Of a stretch of 12,137 nt of DNA, positions 1-7,075 are shown one piece after another. A program made the translations under genes and the position numbers. Source of the stretch: an uncultured Porphyromonas sp. (GTDB lineage: Bacteria; Bacteroidota; Bacteroidia; Bacteroidales; Porphyromonadaceae); assembly GCA_945875135.1 (NCBI GenBank), contig CAMCJO010000027.1, positions 1 to 12,137 on the forward strand, written 5' to 3'. Positions within the stretch are counted from its first letter, which is position 1; every line of letters starts with the position of its first letter. The notes beneath the pieces were generated by a model. That model searched no databases. It was not told the DNA's origin and worked only from the letters and a program-made list of their open reading frames with translations.

Positions 1-72
1 GGTAGCTTAGCTGAATAGAGCGTCAGATTCCGGTTCTGAAGGTCGTGGGTTTGAATCCCACCCGAGTCACCA
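1..72 (+). tRNA. tRNA-Arg (anticodon CCG), 5' end cut by window edge
   Basis: The cloverleaf can be folded by eye. The D-stem is GCTT/GAGC, starting at base 5. The anticodon stem is TCAGA (23-27) with TCTGA (35-39), and its 7-base loop 28-34 places CCG at 30-32. The variable loop is 40-44. The T-stem is GTGGG (45-49) with CCCAC (57-61). The 3' acceptor strand CCGAGTC is at 62-68, the discriminator A at 69 and an encoded CCA at 70-72. The 3' strand predicts a 5' strand GACTCGG, of which only the final GG lies in the window, so about five 5' bases are missing. Anticodon CCG reads the arginine codon CGG. Confidence 0.95.
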
Positions 73-79
73 CACCTTG

Positions 80-119
80 ATGTAGGGAGATGCTATGCAG
101 ACTCCCTACGTTTGTTTTG
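80..119 (+). terminator. Rho-independent terminator after the tRNA
   Basis: An 8-bp perfect stem, GTAGGGAG (82-89) with CTCCCTAC (102-109), can be extended by a T-G and an A-T pair. It has a 12-base loop and is followed by the T-rich run TTTGTTTT. It lies just after the tRNA 3' end and before the trpS promoter element, so it probably ends tRNA transcription. Confidence 0.75.
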
Positions 120-153
120 GGAGCGCATGAAGTGCAGAGAGCGCAAAAAGTAC

Positions 154-161
154 TACCTTTG
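154..161 (+). promoter_or_regulatory. Bacteroidetes-type -7 element for trpS
   Basis: The octamer TACCTTTG matches the Bacteroidetes -7 consensus TAnnTTTG exactly and lies 38 bases before the preferred trpS ATG. I found no TTTG -33 box at the usual 19-21 base spacing; the nearest (116-119) is too far upstream. The call therefore rests on the -7 element, its position after a terminator, and the short AT-rich leader. Confidence 0.5.
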
Positions 162-199
162 TGCTACAGCTATATAATTAAAGAGTGAACAGAATCAGT

Positions 200-1195
200 A
201 TGGAACGAGTCGTCAGTGGTATCCGACCTACCGGTCATCTACATATAGGCAACTACTATGGGGCTATGCGTAGCTTCCTAGAGATGCAGGAGCAGTATGA
301 TTGCTACTTCTTTATCGCAGACTGGCACTCGCTGACCACGCATCCACACCCGGGAGATATCGTGCAGGATACAGACACGATCCTCGCGGAGTACCTAGCT
401 TGTGGGCTTGACCCAAGCAAGGTGGTCCTCTACCGTCAGAGCGATGTGCCTGAGGTGCTGGAGCTATACCTTTACCTAAACATGAACGCCTATCTGGGCG
501 AGCTACAGCGCACCACCACCTTTAAGGAGAAGGCTCGTAAGCAGCCGGACAATGTCAATGCTGGTCTGCTCACCTACCCGACGCTCATGGCGGCTGACAT
601 CTTACTGCAGCGTGCCGTCAAGGTGCCTGTGGGCAAGGATCAGGAACAAAACATGGAGATGGCGCGTCGCTTCGCTCGTCGCTTTAATACGATCTACGGC
701 GTGGAGTACTTCACAGAGCCTGCCTCGTGGACCGCTATGTCTAAGCCGATCAAGGTGCCGGGACTCGACGGCTCCGGCAAGATGGGCAAGAGTGAGGGCA
801 ACGCAATCTACCTCTACGAAGATGACAAGGCGATCACGAAGAAGGTGATGCGCGCCGTCACGGATGCCGGTCCTACGGAGCCAAACAGCAAGCCCTCGGA
901 GCCGGTGGAGAACCTTTTCACCATTATGGATCTGGTCTCCACGCCTGAGACGGTGGCACACTTTCGCCAGTCCTATGCGGACTGCTCCATACGCTACGGC
1001 GATCTGAAGAAGCAGCTAGCAGCTGACCTGCTTACTGCGATAGCACCCATCCGGGAGCGCATCGTAGAGCTCTCTAGCGACAAGGAGCAGCTACACCGAG
1101 TAGCTACCGAGGGTGCTATGAAGGCGCGTGAAAGTGCTCGCAAGACCATCGAGGAGGTCAGAGAGATCATTGGATTTGCTCCGACACTCCGATAA
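200..1195 (+). CDS. trpS: Tryptophanyl-tRNA synthetase
   Basis: Class I aminoacyl-tRNA synthetase that charges tRNA-Trp with tryptophan using ATP in the cytoplasm. The ATG at 200 is preferred: the protein then opens with MERVVSGIRPTG, the usual TrpS N-terminus. An in-frame GTG at 185 would add five residues. Counting from the ATG, the nucleotide-binding HIGH-type motif appears as HIGN at about residues 15-18 and the KMSKS loop as KMGKS at about 194-198, followed by EGN. The intervening stretch with AADILLQ and VPVGKDQEQ is the conserved tryptophan-pocket and dimer region. The length of 331 residues is normal for the bacterial family (about 330-340). It follows a tRNA terminator and has its own likely promoter. 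The next gene starts 45 bases later with no terminator seen between. Confidence 0.97.
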   Translation: MERVVSGIRPTGHLHIGNYYGAMRSFLEMQEQYDCYFFIADWHSLTTHPHPGDIVQDTDTILAEYLACGLDPSKVVLYRQSDVPEVLELYLYLNMNAYLGELQRTTTFKEKARKQPDNVNAGLLTYPTLMAADILLQRAVKVPVGKDQEQNMEMARRFARRFNTIYGVEYFTEPASWTAMSKPIKVPGLDGSGKMGKSEGNAIYLYEDDKAITKKVMRAVTDAGPTEPNSKPSEPVENLFTIMDLVSTPETVAHFRQSYADCSIRYGDLKKQLAADLLTAIAPIRERIVELSSDKEQLHRVATEGAMKARESARKTIEEVREIIGFAPTLR

Positions 1196-1240
1196 CTACA
1201 AACAACTATTGACTAATAACTAACCACTTATAGACTAGAT

Positions 1241-1720
1241 ATGGACAGCAACAATAACCGTCCCAACCCACTTATCGCAAGAGGCACCGTCATACGCGTT
1301 CTCCCTGTACAAGAGGGTGTCAGCAAGGCGGGCAACGCTTGGCGCAAGGGTGCTTTTGTCATTGAGACTGACTCCCAGTACCCACGCACCATCTGCTTCA
1401 ACATTTGGAATAATCGTATCGACGAGTATGCACTCACTGAGGGTGACTTCGTTGAGGTGCGCTTTGACGTAGAGAGCCGTGAGTATATGGAGCGCTGGTA
1501 CACAGACGTGACCGCTTACAGCGTCTCCAAGGTAGACAAGACTGCAGCTGCGCCTGAGGCTGACCCCTTTGCAGGCAAAGCTCCCTACGTAGAGGGCGAT
1601 GCAGCATCAGCTCCTAGCACGGGCTTCGCTTCGCAAGCTCCTGAGGCTGGGGCGCAAAACCAGTTTGGCGGTTCTTTTGACCCAACTGCTGGTGACAACG
1701 CTGACGACCTACCTTTCTAA
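1241..1720 (+). CDS. DUF3127 family protein, SSB-like with acidic C-terminal tip
   Basis: This 159-residue protein belongs to the Bacteroidetes family DUF3127, judged by the pattern ARGTVIRVLP near residues 13-22, WRKGAFVIET, ICFNIWNNR and the GDFVEVRFDVESREY segment. Residues about 10-97 look like a small all-beta OB-fold domain. A low-complexity linker rich in Ala, Pro and Gly follows (about 100-150), and the chain ends in DDLPF. That layout (OB fold, disordered linker, acidic tip ending in Pro-Phe) is that of single-stranded DNA-binding proteins, whose tail normally ends DDxPF and recruits replication and repair partners. A role in binding single-stranded DNA or RNA is inferred; the family's function is not established to my knowledge. 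It sits between trpS and rlmH, 18 bases before the latter, and is likely cotranscribed with it. Confidence 0.85.
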   Translation: MDSNNNRPNPLIARGTVIRVLPVQEGVSKAGNAWRKGAFVIETDSQYPRTICFNIWNNRIDEYALTEGDFVEVRFDVESREYMERWYTDVTAYSVSKVDKTAAAPEADPFAGKAPYVEGDAASAPSTGFASQAPEAGAQNQFGGSFDPTAGDNADDLPF

Positions 1721-1738
1721 GAGCTATCTCTGCATCGT

Positions 1739-2218
1739 ATGCGCACGACACTCCTCGTAGTGGGTGAGACCTCTTCGCCAGAGCTACACCGCCTCATCGA
1801 GGAGTATCGGCAGCGTATCGGTGGGTATATACCTTTCGACATAGAGGTCTTGCCCGACCCTAAGCGGCGCAAGCAGCAAGCCTCCATAGCAAATCAGCAA
1901 CAGGCAACCTGCGAGGCTATCGCCTCGGTGATCACGCCGAGTGATCTGGTGGTTCTGCTGGATGAGCGTGGCAAGGAGTACACGAGTCGTCAGTGGGCGG
2001 AGCAGTTGCAACGCTATATGAATAGCGGTGCTAAGCGACTACTCCTAGTGGTGGGCGGGCCCTATGGCTTTACGCCTGATTTTAAGCAGCGCTACGGGCA
2101 GCAGGCTTGGTCGCTCAGTCGCTTGACTCTGACGCATGAGATGGTGCGTCTCTTTGCCGTCGAGCAGATCTATCGTGCCTGTACGATACTGCGGGGAGAG
2201 CCTTACCATCACGACTAA
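1739..2218 (+). CDS. rlmH: 23S rRNA (pseudouridine1915-N3)-methyltransferase RlmH
   Basis: SPOUT-fold methyltransferase that uses S-adenosylmethionine to methylate pseudouridine 1915 in helix 69 of 23S rRNA, acting on the assembled 70S ribosome. The 159 residues match the family length (about 155-160). Visible signatures are LLDERGKEY at about 73-81, the glycine-rich knot loop VVGGPYGF at 104-111, and the C-terminal block running from SLSRLTLTHEMVR (125-137) to GEPYHH (153-158). These C-terminal parts form the trefoil knot and the active site. The start ATG at 1739 gives the normal N-terminal beta strand. The preceding gene ends 18 bases upstream and the next starts 16 bases downstream. Confidence 0.97.
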   Translation: MRTTLLVVGETSSPELHRLIEEYRQRIGGYIPFDIEVLPDPKRRKQQASIANQQQATCEAIASVITPSDLVVLLDERGKEYTSRQWAEQLQRYMNSGAKRLLLVVGGPYGFTPDFKQRYGQQAWSLSRLTLTHEMVRLFAVEQIYRACTILRGEPYHHD

Positions 2219-2234
2219 TTAGAGTCCCAATCAC

Positions 2235-2588
2235 ATGATACCATTCTTTGAAGAGGCCGACGTAGCGGTCACGATCTGTAACCGTGAAGGGCGCATTATA
2301 GAGATGAATGAGCAGTCGCGTCAGGTCAATCTTAAGCCAGGGCAAAGCTTGATCGGCAAGAATGTCCTCGACTGCCACCCAGAGCCAGCACGCTCGCTGC
2401 TCGCTGACATGATGGCGCACCAGACAAAGCATGTCTACACCATCACAAAGGGCGACAAGAAGAAGCTCATCTATCAGATCCCGTGGTACGAAAATGGCGA
2501 GTACGCTGGCTTTATGGAGCTATCGATGATCATCCCCCACGAAATGGCACACTACGTACGTCAGGTGCCACCGGAGAAGAAGGCTTAG
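2235..2588 (+). CDS. Stand-alone PAS-domain protein (117 aa)
   Basis: The whole protein is one PAS-like domain with no attached kinase, cyclase or DNA-binding module. The opening stretch, in which an acidic FFEEADV precedes CNREGRIIEMN, is the typical first beta hairpin of a PAS fold. It is followed by GKNVLDCHPEPA (41-52) and by a final sheet with KLIYQIPWYENGEYAGFMELS (about 77-97). The CHP motif and this final sheet resemble the C-terminal PAS domain of DUF438-type proteins. It has no signal peptide or membrane segment, so it is probably cytosolic. The ligand is unknown; the Cys47-His48-Pro49 motif is a possible ligand or cofactor site, but this is only a suggestion. The following small membrane-protein gene starts two bases after its stop, so the two are probably translated together. 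Confidence 0.8.
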   Translation: MIPFFEEADVAVTICNREGRIIEMNEQSRQVNLKPGQSLIGKNVLDCHPEPARSLLADMMAHQTKHVYTITKGDKKKLIYQIPWYENGEYAGFMELSMIIPHEMAHYVRQVPPEKKA

Positions 2589-2590
2589 CC

Positions 2591-2815
2591 ATGTCTCGTA
2601 GAGATCGCCTCAAGCTTTACTTCCTCCTCATCTGGTGGATCGCCCTCAACGTGTGGGTTTGGATCCTGCAGCGTGCCCCCTTTGACTGGATACGTGTAGG
2701 CTCCAGCATCGGCACGCTTGTGGTGATCGCACTCCTCGCCTGGATATGGCATAGGAACTACCGCACTGAGCAGGAGCGTCGTGCTTTAGAACACTCTGAG
2801 GACGAAGAGAAGTAA
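2591..2815 (+). CDS. Small two-helix membrane protein (74 aa), function unknown
   Basis: I do not recognise the family. The ATG at 2591 is chosen because it lies two bases after the PAS-gene stop and gives a compact membrane protein; the open frame extends further upstream but would overlap the PAS gene. The basic N-terminus (MSRRDRLK) is followed by a hydrophobic, Trp-rich helix at about 9-26, a short loop (QRAPFDWIR), a second helix at about 37-53, and a charged C-terminal tail (about 54-74) rich in Arg, Glu and Asp. The positive-inside rule suggests both ends are cytoplasmic. Its tight coupling to the PAS protein hints at a membrane partner or anchor for it, which is inference only. Confidence 0.75.
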   Translation: MSRRDRLKLYFLLIWWIALNVWVWILQRAPFDWIRVGSSIGTLVVIALLAWIWHRNYRTEQERRALEHSEDEEK

Positions 2816-2843
2816 CCATAGCTACAGCTCTCCTATTATATAT

Positions 2844-3779
2844 ATGTCTCGTAAGCTCACACCGATACGTTGTACGCCCCAATACTATCACAAGATATGG
2901 GGTGGAGATCGTCTTGCCCCTATGGGTGGCGACAAGCAGATCGGCGAGGTGTGGCTACTCTCAGCACTGGCTGGGCAGGAGACACCCATAGAGGGTGCCG
3001 ACTATGAGGGAGCTTCGCTAGACGCTTTGGTATCTCGATATGGCGATCGCCTACTAGGACCAGGACAGACGGCACGATGTGGCGGAGCTTTCCCCTTATT
3101 GATCAAGTTGCTAGACGCAGCGACAGATCTCTCTGTACAGGTACACCCTTCGCCAGAGGAGGGTGGCAAGGATGAGATCTGGTACTTTCTAGAGACGGAG
3201 CCAACGAGCCGCATCTGTCTCGGACTGACCGAGCCGATGACGGCCGACGCCTTGCGCTCTGTCATCGAGCGTGGTGATCTGATGCACTACCTGCACTGGG
3301 AGCCTGTGAGACCTGGAGAAGCTATCGCCCTACTGGCTGGCACGATCCACGCACTAGGGGCTGGATCGATGCTGATCGAGGTGCAGGACACGAGCGACAC
3401 GACCTATCGTCTCTACGACTACGATCGAGTAGACGACGAGGGTACCAAGCGAACGCTACACATCGAGGAGGCACTCCGCAGTGCGACACTAGAGCCACAT
3501 AAGCTAGACGCTCGCCAATTGCCCTTAGGTGCGCCACGCTTCGTCTGTCACGAGGTGATAGCCACACCAGACTCATCTCAGCTCATCACAACCGATGGCA
3601 CAAGCTGTGCGATCCTTGTCGGTATCTCTGGGAGCTTGGTACTAAGCGGTGAAGACACAGAGCATTGGCAACTAGTTCCCCACGAAGCATTACTGCTCCC
3701 CGCTGAGACGCTCCCGATACGGGTAGCACCGGGCGAGGGAAAAGCCTTGATGATAACCTTAACGCCCACAGAGCTATGA
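2844..3779 (+). CDS. manA: Class I mannose-6-phosphate isomerase (short form)
   Basis: Zinc-dependent cupin enzyme interconverting mannose-6-phosphate and fructose-6-phosphate, which feeds or drains GDP-mannose and related sugar synthesis. The 311 residues match the short Bacillus-type ManA, not the roughly 390-residue enterobacterial form. Visible motifs are KIWGG (17-21), LSVQVHP (96-102), KDEIWYFL (109-116), GTIHALG (166-172), and TTYRLYDYDR (186-195). By family analogy, His101, Glu111 and His169 are the likely zinc ligands. The C-terminal third is a second cupin-like domain with lower conservation. The ATG at 2844 gives the standard N-terminus. The last bases overlap the start of the downstream DUF3109 gene (ATGA at 3776-3779), implying translational coupling. 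Confidence 0.95.
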   Translation: MSRKLTPIRCTPQYYHKIWGGDRLAPMGGDKQIGEVWLLSALAGQETPIEGADYEGASLDALVSRYGDRLLGPGQTARCGGAFPLLIKLLDAATDLSVQVHPSPEEGGKDEIWYFLETEPTSRICLGLTEPMTADALRSVIERGDLMHYLHWEPVRPGEAIALLAGTIHALGAGSMLIEVQDTSDTTYRLYDYDRVDDEGTKRTLHIEEALRSATLEPHKLDARQLPLGAPRFVCHEVIATPDSSQLITTDGTSCAILVGISGSLVLSGEDTEHWQLVPHEALLLPAETLPIRVAPGEGKALMITLTPTEL

Positions 3780-4393
3780 TACAGATCGATGACAAAGTGG
3801 TGAGCTTTGAGATCCTTGAGGAGTGCTTCGCCTGCGACTACGCCGCATGCCGTGGTGCTTGCTGTGTGCATGGCGATGCGGGACCTCCTGCCACAGAGCG
3901 TGAGTGCCAGAGCTATCAACGTCACCTCTCGCTCCTTGAGCCGCACCTAGCCCCCGAGGCGTGTGAGCTGATCCATCATCAGGGGGTGAGCTACACGGAC
4001 ATAACTGGCGAGCGAGTACTCTCTGTGGTCAACGATGAGAACTGCGCCTTCACACTCCACCCCACACCGCCCGAAGGGGTGCGCTGCGCCATCGAGTGGT
4101 ATGCCTCGACCCATCCCGAGGTTCAGCTAGAGAAGCCGATCAGCTGTCGTCTCTACCCGATCCGTGTGCGTCAGTTCAAGTACTTCTCGTCACTACACTA
4201 CGACCGCTGGGACATCTGTCAGGCGGCTGTGGAGCGAGGTCGCAAGCTCGGCATCAAGGTCTACCAGTTCGTACGCGAGCCGCTGATAGCAGCCTTCGGA
4301 GTACACTTTTACGATCAGCTCGTTGAGGCGGACAAGCTACTCCAAGAGGCGCGGCGCAAAGAGGCTGAGGATAGAAGAGACGCCAAGCACTGA
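3776..4393 (+). CDS. DUF3109 family cysteine-rich protein
   Basis: This 205-residue cytoplasmic protein matches the Bacteroidetes family DUF3109. The N-terminus carries a dense cysteine cluster: C17, C20, C25, C29 and C30, with spacing C-x2-C-x4-C-x3-CC. Further cysteines are at 44, 63, 90, 104, 124 and 148, several in conserved settings such as CAFTL, CAIEWY and ISCRLYPIRV. The cluster resembles that of the YkgJ-type proteins annotated as zinc- or iron-chelate binding, so metal or Fe-S binding is likely, but the function is unknown. It has no signal peptide or membrane helix. Its ATG overlaps the manA stop by four bases. The basic, charged tail (about 186-205) looks disordered. Confidence 0.88.
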   Translation: MIQIDDKVVSFEILEECFACDYAACRGACCVHGDAGPPATERECQSYQRHLSLLEPHLAPEACELIHHQGVSYTDITGERVLSVVNDENCAFTLHPTPPEGVRCAIEWYASTHPEVQLEKPISCRLYPIRVRQFKYFSSLHYDRWDICQAAVERGRKLGIKVYQFVREPLIAAFGVHFYDQLVEADKLLQEARRKEAEDRRDAKH

Positions 4394-4424
4394 TTGACTC
4401 CCGAGGTAGGCTCTCGCATAGCTC

Positions 4425-5822
4425 ATGAAAAGAAAGAATCATCTCTACCGTAGCTTCTTGCTACTCCTCGTTGGCGGTCTGCTAGCGTATGGACTCTCGG
4501 AGCTACTCGTCGCTGTCGGCCCTATCGCGGGCTACCACTTCAAGGGATTCAACCCGCTAAGTGATCTCCTCGACACGACAGCGACCCAGTCGTCTGAGAC
4601 GCTCTCCATACCCCTAGACGAATCTGACAATCCATTTGATCCGAAAGATGCTCTGGAGGGCTCCACTAGCGCAATAGGAGACTCGACCAATCGTACGCAA
4701 GTTGCGATAGACACGCTTCCTCCGCTAGAGATCTCCAGCCGTCTGGTAGACTACTCTGAGGGGCAGAGTGCGTTGCGCCGTCTACGCGCTGCACTACGGG
4801 AGGGACGCTCGAGGGCGGTACGTATCGCTTTCGTCGGGGACTCCTTTATAGAGGGCGACATCTTGGTGGCACCTTTTCGTCAGGCACTCCAGCAGACTTA
4901 TGGCGGGCAAGGCGTGGGCTACGTACCGCTCACCTCGCCAGTGGCTCGCTTTAGGCAAAGCATCCAGCAACGCTTCGAGGGAGCTTGGCAGGAGACCTCA
5001 GCCAATAAGAGTAAGTCTCGTTCCCTCTTTACACTAGCCGAAACCTTTGCCACAGCTACCGCTGCCGCCTCCACAAGCTACAAGCTAAAGAGTGCCGCCG
5101 ACCGTGTGACGCTCCACTACGTGAGCGACTCGATCCCGGTGGCGATCACCTATGGCATCAATGGTGGCGAGCAGCAACGTGCCGAGCTACCCGCCAGCCA
5201 CGGAGCAATGGCCGAGTACACCCTGCCACAGAGGAGCGTCAAGCGACTTGAGCTAGCCACCGAGGGAGGCGATGGCACACGCTTCTATGGGGTCTGCTTT
5301 GACGGCGCGACGGGCGTCGCTGTGGACAACTACAGTCTCCGTGGCTCCTCTGGCGCAAAGCTCAATGCTGTCTCTTCAGCCCTGACGACGCAGCTCTCAC
5401 GCTTCCGCCCCTACGACCTGATCATCCTCTCCTATGGACTAAACGTGGTGAGCGCTGAGGATAATAACGACAGCTACGACTGGTACTACGCTGCTATGGC
5501 TAAGAGCATCGAGCATATTCAGCAGCTCTACCCGAACGCCACCATCCTACTCATGTCGCTCTCCGACCGCGCCACGCTGCGTGAGGGAGAGATCCACCCG
5601 CTCAATGGCGTGGCTCGTGTGATCCGCATACAGCATCGCTTGGCGCAGCGCTACGGACTCCTCTTTTGGAATACGCATGAGGCGATGGCTTCGCTCGGCG
5701 GCATCAAAGGCTTTGTGGACAAAGGCTGGGCGGCAAAAGACTACACCCACATTTCTATGGCAGGTGGGCGGCAGCTCGCTAAGTTACTCACAGCAGATCT
5801 GATCGGTGATGATGAAGAGTAG
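4425..5822 (+). CDS. Membrane-anchored SGNH/GDSL-type hydrolase or acyltransferase
   Basis: The 465-residue protein begins with a basic stretch and one hydrophobic helix (about 9-31) that looks like an uncleaved signal anchor, which would place the rest in the periplasm. A low-complexity linker rich in Ser, Thr and Asp (about 45-110) follows. The SGNH core starts with VRIAFVGDSFIEGD (132-145), whose Ser140 is the likely nucleophile. A beta-rich insert covers about 220-300. Then come a Gly-containing block II near 303-310, YGLN (337-340) as block III, and KDYTH (438-442) as the Asp-His pair of block V. SGNH enzymes are esterases or, in envelope O-acetylation systems, acetyltransferases. The following SGNH and MBOAT genes favour the latter role for at least one of the two. 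Its stop overlaps the next gene by 11-14 bases. Confidence 0.85.
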   Translation: MKRKNHLYRSFLLLLVGGLLAYGLSELLVAVGPIAGYHFKGFNPLSDLLDTTATQSSETLSIPLDESDNPFDPKDALEGSTSAIGDSTNRTQVAIDTLPPLEISSRLVDYSEGQSALRRLRAALREGRSRAVRIAFVGDSFIEGDILVAPFRQALQQTYGGQGVGYVPLTSPVARFRQSIQQRFEGAWQETSANKSKSRSLFTLAETFATATAAASTSYKLKSAADRVTLHYVSDSIPVAITYGINGGEQQRAELPASHGAMAEYTLPQRSVKRLELATEGGDGTRFYGVCFDGATGVAVDNYSLRGSSGAKLNAVSSALTTQLSRFRPYDLIILSYGLNVVSAEDNNDSYDWYYAAMAKSIEHIQQLYPNATILLMSLSDRATLREGEIHPLNGVARVIRIQHRLAQRYGLLFWNTHEAMASLGGIKGFVDKGWAAKDYTHISMAGGRQLAKLLTADLIGDDEE

Positions 5823-7068
5823 ATGGATACGGATCCGATGTGCGATCATAGGGAGCCTACTTCTTATGGCGCAGACGCTTATGGCACAGCGGGTGCCACA
5901 GCTCGTAGCCCCCGACGGTTACCTCGATAAACTTTGGTCCGCTTGTGACGAGGCTAAGACAACTGGGCAGACTGTCTCGATCATCCATCTGGGTGACTCG
6001 CACATACAGGCGGGACACTTCACCATGCCGATCCGTCAATCCTTTACGCAGCATTGGGGCAATGGCGGGCTCGGCTGGGTAGGTCCTTTTCGCCTGTTGG
6101 GCACCAATCCTCCCATCCACACGGTGATACGAGCCTCCTCAGCTGGCACGTCGGGAGTTAAGATCACTCAGAGAGACTACGATCGGGAGAGTCCTACGGG
6201 CATGGTGCTACAGACGAGAGCCAGTAGTGCCGTCACCTATACTCTGCAGTGCGGTGGCGAGCAAACCTTCGACCGCATCGTCATCTACCGACAGCGGGGA
6301 ACGCAACCTTTCACCTTGTCTGGCGGCAACTCCAGCGCTATCGCTCACGACACCTTGACCACCGAGCAGATCGTCACCGACACGCTCCTCGTGGGTCGTT
6401 ACGTTAGCTCAGCCGAGGTGATCGCTCCCGCCTCGACCATCTGGTATGGTGCTAGTTTAGAGCGCAGTAGCGGCGGCGCACTCGTCCACACGATCGGCTA
6501 TAATGGTGCGACCTACTACACCTACAGCAAGGGAAGCTTCACCAGTTCTGTTGCCACCCTGCGTCCTCGGCTGATTATCCTTTCGCTGGGTACCAATGAG
6601 TCGCTCGCACGGCAGTTCGATCGCAACAACTTTGGCGCGGAGGTCGCTCGACTAGTACACAGGCTCCAAGCGAACAACCCCGACTGCGCCATCGTCCTCA
6701 CCTCGCCTCTTGCCAACTATCAGAAGATCCGCACAGCTCACAAAAGGCGTCGTGGCAAGCGTAAGCGTCGTCGCACCGTTTACCGCACCACCTATCGCGC
6801 TAATGCCAACTGCCAGCTCATAGCCGATGAGCTACAGCAGCAAGCTCGGGAGCTGGGGTGTGGCTACATCGATCTCTTCGCCCACTTCGGTGGAGCGGCG
6901 GGTGCAGCGCAGTTGCTCTCTAGTGGCATCCTCTCAGGAGACCGCGTCCACCTGACCGTTGCTGGCTATAACAAGGTAGGCGAGGCGATTGCCACAGCCC
7001 TTCAAGACGACTATAAGCAGTGGTGCCAACGCTCCCCCCACGTCACCTCTCAAGCCTCCGAAGACTAA
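5809..7068 (+). CDS. Secreted SGNH/GDSL-type hydrolase or acyltransferase
   Basis: Start candidates are ATG at 5809 or 5812 (a GTG at 5806 is also in frame); all overlap the preceding gene. The N-terminus is a classical signal peptide: a basic region, a hydrophobic stretch, and a probable cut after LMA just before QRVPQ, so the mature protein is periplasmic or exported. The SGNH core shows IHLGDSHIQAG (block I, nucleophile Ser about 64), SLGTNES (block III, about 259-265) and DRVHLTVAGY (block V, Asp and His about 378 and 381). A beta-rich insert lies between blocks I and III. The sequence GNGGLGWVGP after block I matches GGQGVGYVP in the upstream protein, so the two are paralogues. An odd, very basic patch lies at about 312-322. 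The MBOAT gene starts seven bases after the stop. Confidence 0.87.
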   Translation: MMKSRWIRIRCAIIGSLLLMAQTLMAQRVPQLVAPDGYLDKLWSACDEAKTTGQTVSIIHLGDSHIQAGHFTMPIRQSFTQHWGNGGLGWVGPFRLLGTNPPIHTVIRASSAGTSGVKITQRDYDRESPTGMVLQTRASSAVTYTLQCGGEQTFDRIVIYRQRGTQPFTLSGGNSSAIAHDTLTTEQIVTDTLLVGRYVSSAEVIAPASTIWYGASLERSSGGALVHTIGYNGATYYTYSKGSFTSSVATLRPRLIILSLGTNESLARQFDRNNFGAEVARLVHRLQANNPDCAIVLTSPLANYQKIRTAHKRRRGKRKRRRTVYRTTYRANANCQLIADELQQQARELGCGYIDLFAHFGGAAGAAQLLSSGILSGDRVHLTVAGYNKVGEAIATALQDDYKQWCQRSPHVTSQASED

Positions 7069-7075
7069 CCTCCGT

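Noticed and set aside
1..199. tRNA-Arg as an integration site for a mobile element
   Set aside because: No integrase, phage gene or duplicated tRNA 3' end was seen in the window; the tRNA is followed by a terminator and trpS.
602..961. 119-residue reverse-strand open frame inside trpS
   Set aside because: Antisense shadow of a conserved synthetase; composition typical of a chance frame.
3578..3946. 122-residue reverse-strand open frame across the manA/DUF3109 junction
   Set aside because: Opposes two well-supported coding genes, has no recognisable family pattern, and has no promoter element seen on that strand.
6989..7075. N-terminal extension of the MBOAT protein from a TTG
   Set aside because: It would overlap the preceding SGNH gene by about 80 bases and adds Pro-rich sequence not expected in the family. 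The ATG at 7076, seven bases after the previous stop, is better placed.
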